Shown: one piece after another, positions 62,743 to 64,000 of the stretch
Layout: each line of letters opens with the position of its first letter
How positions within the stretch are numbered: position 1 is the stretch's first letter
Assembly (NCBI RefSeq): GCF_004804335.1
Contig: NZ_SRXY01000001.1
Span: 310,001 to 374,000, forward strand
Direction: 5' to 3'
Length of the DNA: 64,000 bases
Source of the DNA: Pacificoceanicola onchidii
GTDB lineage: Bacteria > Pseudomonadota > Alphaproteobacteria > Rhodobacterales > Rhodobacteraceae
The notes under the pieces: model-generated
What the model was told of the DNA's origin: nothing
The model's database searches: none
Seen by the model: the letters and a program-made list of their open reading frames with translations, nothing else
Position numbers and translations under genes: made by a program

Positions 62743-63657
62743 TCACAGCTGATACCGGCGCATCCGGGTCTGGATGCCAAAGAGATAGATGCACACACCG
62801 ACCAGGATGATCGCGAACATGGCGCTTGCGATGGCCGACCCCATGTGCGGGTCGCCAAGCTGAAGCTGGAAGCCGAAGAAGGTGCGATACATGAAAGTGC
62901 CCAGGATATCGGTCGAGAAATCTGGGCCAGCCAATGCGCCTTGCGCGGCATAAATCAGGTCGAATGCGTTGAAATTGCCGACGAAAGTCAGGATCGAGAT
63001 GATCCCAATCGAGGGCAGGATCAGCGGCAGCTTGATCTTCCAGAAGGCGGCCATACCGGTGATGCCGTCCACTTCGCCCGCCTCCAGGATTTCCTCGGGA
63101 ATGGTCAGAAGCGCGGCATAGATCAGCATCATCGGGATGCCCACGAACTGCCAGACTGAGACCAGCGCCAGTGTGGTCAGCGCGTATTCCTCCTTGCCCA
63201 GCCAAGGCGCGAAAAGCGCTTTCAGCCCCACCGCGTCCAACATGGAGGGCGCGATGCCCCAGATCGGCGACAGGATCAGTTTCCAGGCAAAACCCACGAT
63301 CACGAAAGACAGGATGGTAGGGATGAAAATGGCCGAGCGATAGAGCGCGGCAAAGCGCAGACGCGGATGACTCAGCAGGGCCGCCAGCGCAATGCCGATG
63401 GGGTTTTGCACCAGCATATGGATCAGGAAGAACCAGAAATTATTGCCCAACGCGTTCCAGAACTGTTCTGACCAGATCGGGTCAAAAAACAGCGTGCGAA
63501 AGTTGTCGAGCCCGACAAAAACCCGTTCCTGTTCGATCACGGAGAAAAGAGCGAGCCGAAGCGTGTTGAACAGCGGCCAGATCATAACGGCGGTGTAAAC
63601 AATAACGGCTGGCGCAAGGAATACCAAAATATGCCAGCGAATTCGGGCTCGGTTCAT
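62743..63657 (-). CDS. Carbohydrate ABC importer permease, CUT1 MalF-like
   Basis: The 304-residue protein starts MNRARIRWHILVFLAPAVIV and has six helices with the EAA loop PEEILEAGEVDGITGMAAFW. It pairs with the MalG-like permease downstream. GGAGA lies before the ATG. The solute-binding protein gene is immediately upstream. Confidence 0.95.
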   Translation of the reverse strand: MNRARIRWHILVFLAPAVIVYTAVMIWPLFNTLRLALFSVIEQERVFVGLDNFRTLFFDPIWSEQFWNALGNNFWFFLIHMLVQNPIGIALAALLSHPRLRFAALYRSAIFIPTILSFVIVGFAWKLILSPIWGIAPSMLDAVGLKALFAPWLGKEEYALTTLALVSVWQFVGIPMMLIYAALLTIPEEILEAGEVDGITGMAAFWKIKLPLILPSIGIISILTFVGNFNAFDLIYAAQGALAGPDFSTDILGTFMYRTFFGFQLQLGDPHMGSAIASAMFAIILVGVCIYLFGIQTRMRRYQL

Positions 63658-63726
63658 AGCTCTGTCTCCGATTGAGTGGCCCCGGGCGTTCTTGTCCGCC
63701 CGGGGCTTGTACAGCAGTGGGAGGGC

Positions 63727-64000
63727 TTACTGCTGCGGTTCGTACCAGCTGGCCAGGCCGTCCTGGAGCTCCTGGCCGAGCTCTTCAGGCGTCGAAGTGC
63801 CCTTGATCGCGGCAACCGAGGCGCCCCAGGTCTCATTTTCAAGGTTCGGCGTGCCACGCGACAGGATCTGGTAGGTCGAGCGGATCGTGCTTTCGCATTC
63901 ACCGCGCCAACCAACGATTTCTTTGGCGAGCGGATCTGTCAGTTCCACGGGTGTGCTCGACAGCGGGAAGAATCCCGGCAAAGCGTTGCCAAAGATCTCG
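63727..64000 (-). CDS. Extracellular solute-binding protein, C-terminal part (cut by window end)
   Basis: Only the last ~91 residues are in the window; the frame is open to the edge. It contains PGFFPLSSTPVELTDPLAKE and ends KGTSTPEELGQELQDGLASW, a pattern typical of the C-terminus of family 1 sugar-binding proteins. Its place directly before two CUT1 permeases supports this. The substrate cannot be told. Confidence 0.88.
   Translation of the reverse strand, partial: EIFGNALPGFFPLSSTPVELTDPLAKEIVGWRGECESTIRSTYQILSRGTPNLENETWGASVAAIKGTSTPEELGQELQDGLASWYEPQQ

Overview
The window is high-GC DNA from an alphaproteobacterium, most likely a marine member of the Roseobacter group (Rhodobacteraceae). 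This rests on gene content and order, not on a database search: a yfgM-like/bamB/der cluster, gltD upstream of gltB, a FluC fluoride exporter, a DUF2125 periplasmic protein, secreted proteins ending in VPLPA-type sorting tails, and several short dispersed intergenic repeats.

Layout. 1-5.1 kb: end of a ClC chloride channel, a small secreted protein, then der, bamB and a yfgM-like gene on the minus strand. 5.4-11.1 kb: an RND efflux pair (adaptor plus an oversized permease) behind a promoter with a TetR-type palindrome. 11.2-15.4 kb: a 25-residue membrane peptide, a DUF2256 zinc-ribbon protein, pepN, an SDR and a small membrane protein. 15.5-23.5 kb: an inorganic nitrogen island, with a minus-strand set (FNT nitrite/formate channel, PP2C-kinase fusion, cyanase, fluoride exporter) and a plus-strand pair (NirA-type siroheme reductase, CysJ-like flavoprotein). 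23.6-31.2 kb: msrA, msrB, queG, a GST, a thioesterase-TPR fusion, a decayed gene, mtgA and two VPLPA-CTERM proteins. 31.3-45.8 kb: gltB, gltD, uppP, an acyl-CoA synthetase, a DUF2125 protein, an SDR/crotonase pair and an ABC exporter.

46.2-47.8 kb is a visibly AT-richer accessory patch at the 3' end of a tRNA-Gly gene. It holds an orphan RHS C-terminus whose toxin tip looks like an ADP-ribosyltransferase, followed by a small secreted protein that may be its immunity partner. 48-55.5 kb has two unrecognised proteins and a redox/metal locus: PepSY protein, response regulator, sensor kinase, 70-aa membrane protein and cytochrome b561 on the minus strand; a Cys/His-rich secreted protein, cytochrome c, cytochrome c' and a multicopper oxidase on the plus strand. 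Two matching promoter modules (a 16-bp near-palindrome, exactly 31 bp, then a 17-bp box) lie before the PepSY gene and before the 70-aa gene, and probably define a regulon of this two-component system.

55.6-58.9 kb has a VOC protein, an alpha/beta hydrolase, a ricin-B-like secreted protein and a third VPLPA-CTERM protein, with two gene-poor gaps carrying a shared 29-bp repeat. 59.9-64 kb is a carbohydrate ABC importer operon (solute-binding protein, two permeases, Gfo/Idh/MocA oxidoreductase, MalK/UgpC-type ATPase), cut by the window end.

The most notable points are the orphan RHS toxin/immunity module, the duplicated promoter module of the redox locus, an RND adaptor whose hairpin arm has proline at exact 14-residue spacing, and the nitrogen operon that joins a kinase/phosphatase fusion to cyanase and a fluoride exporter.
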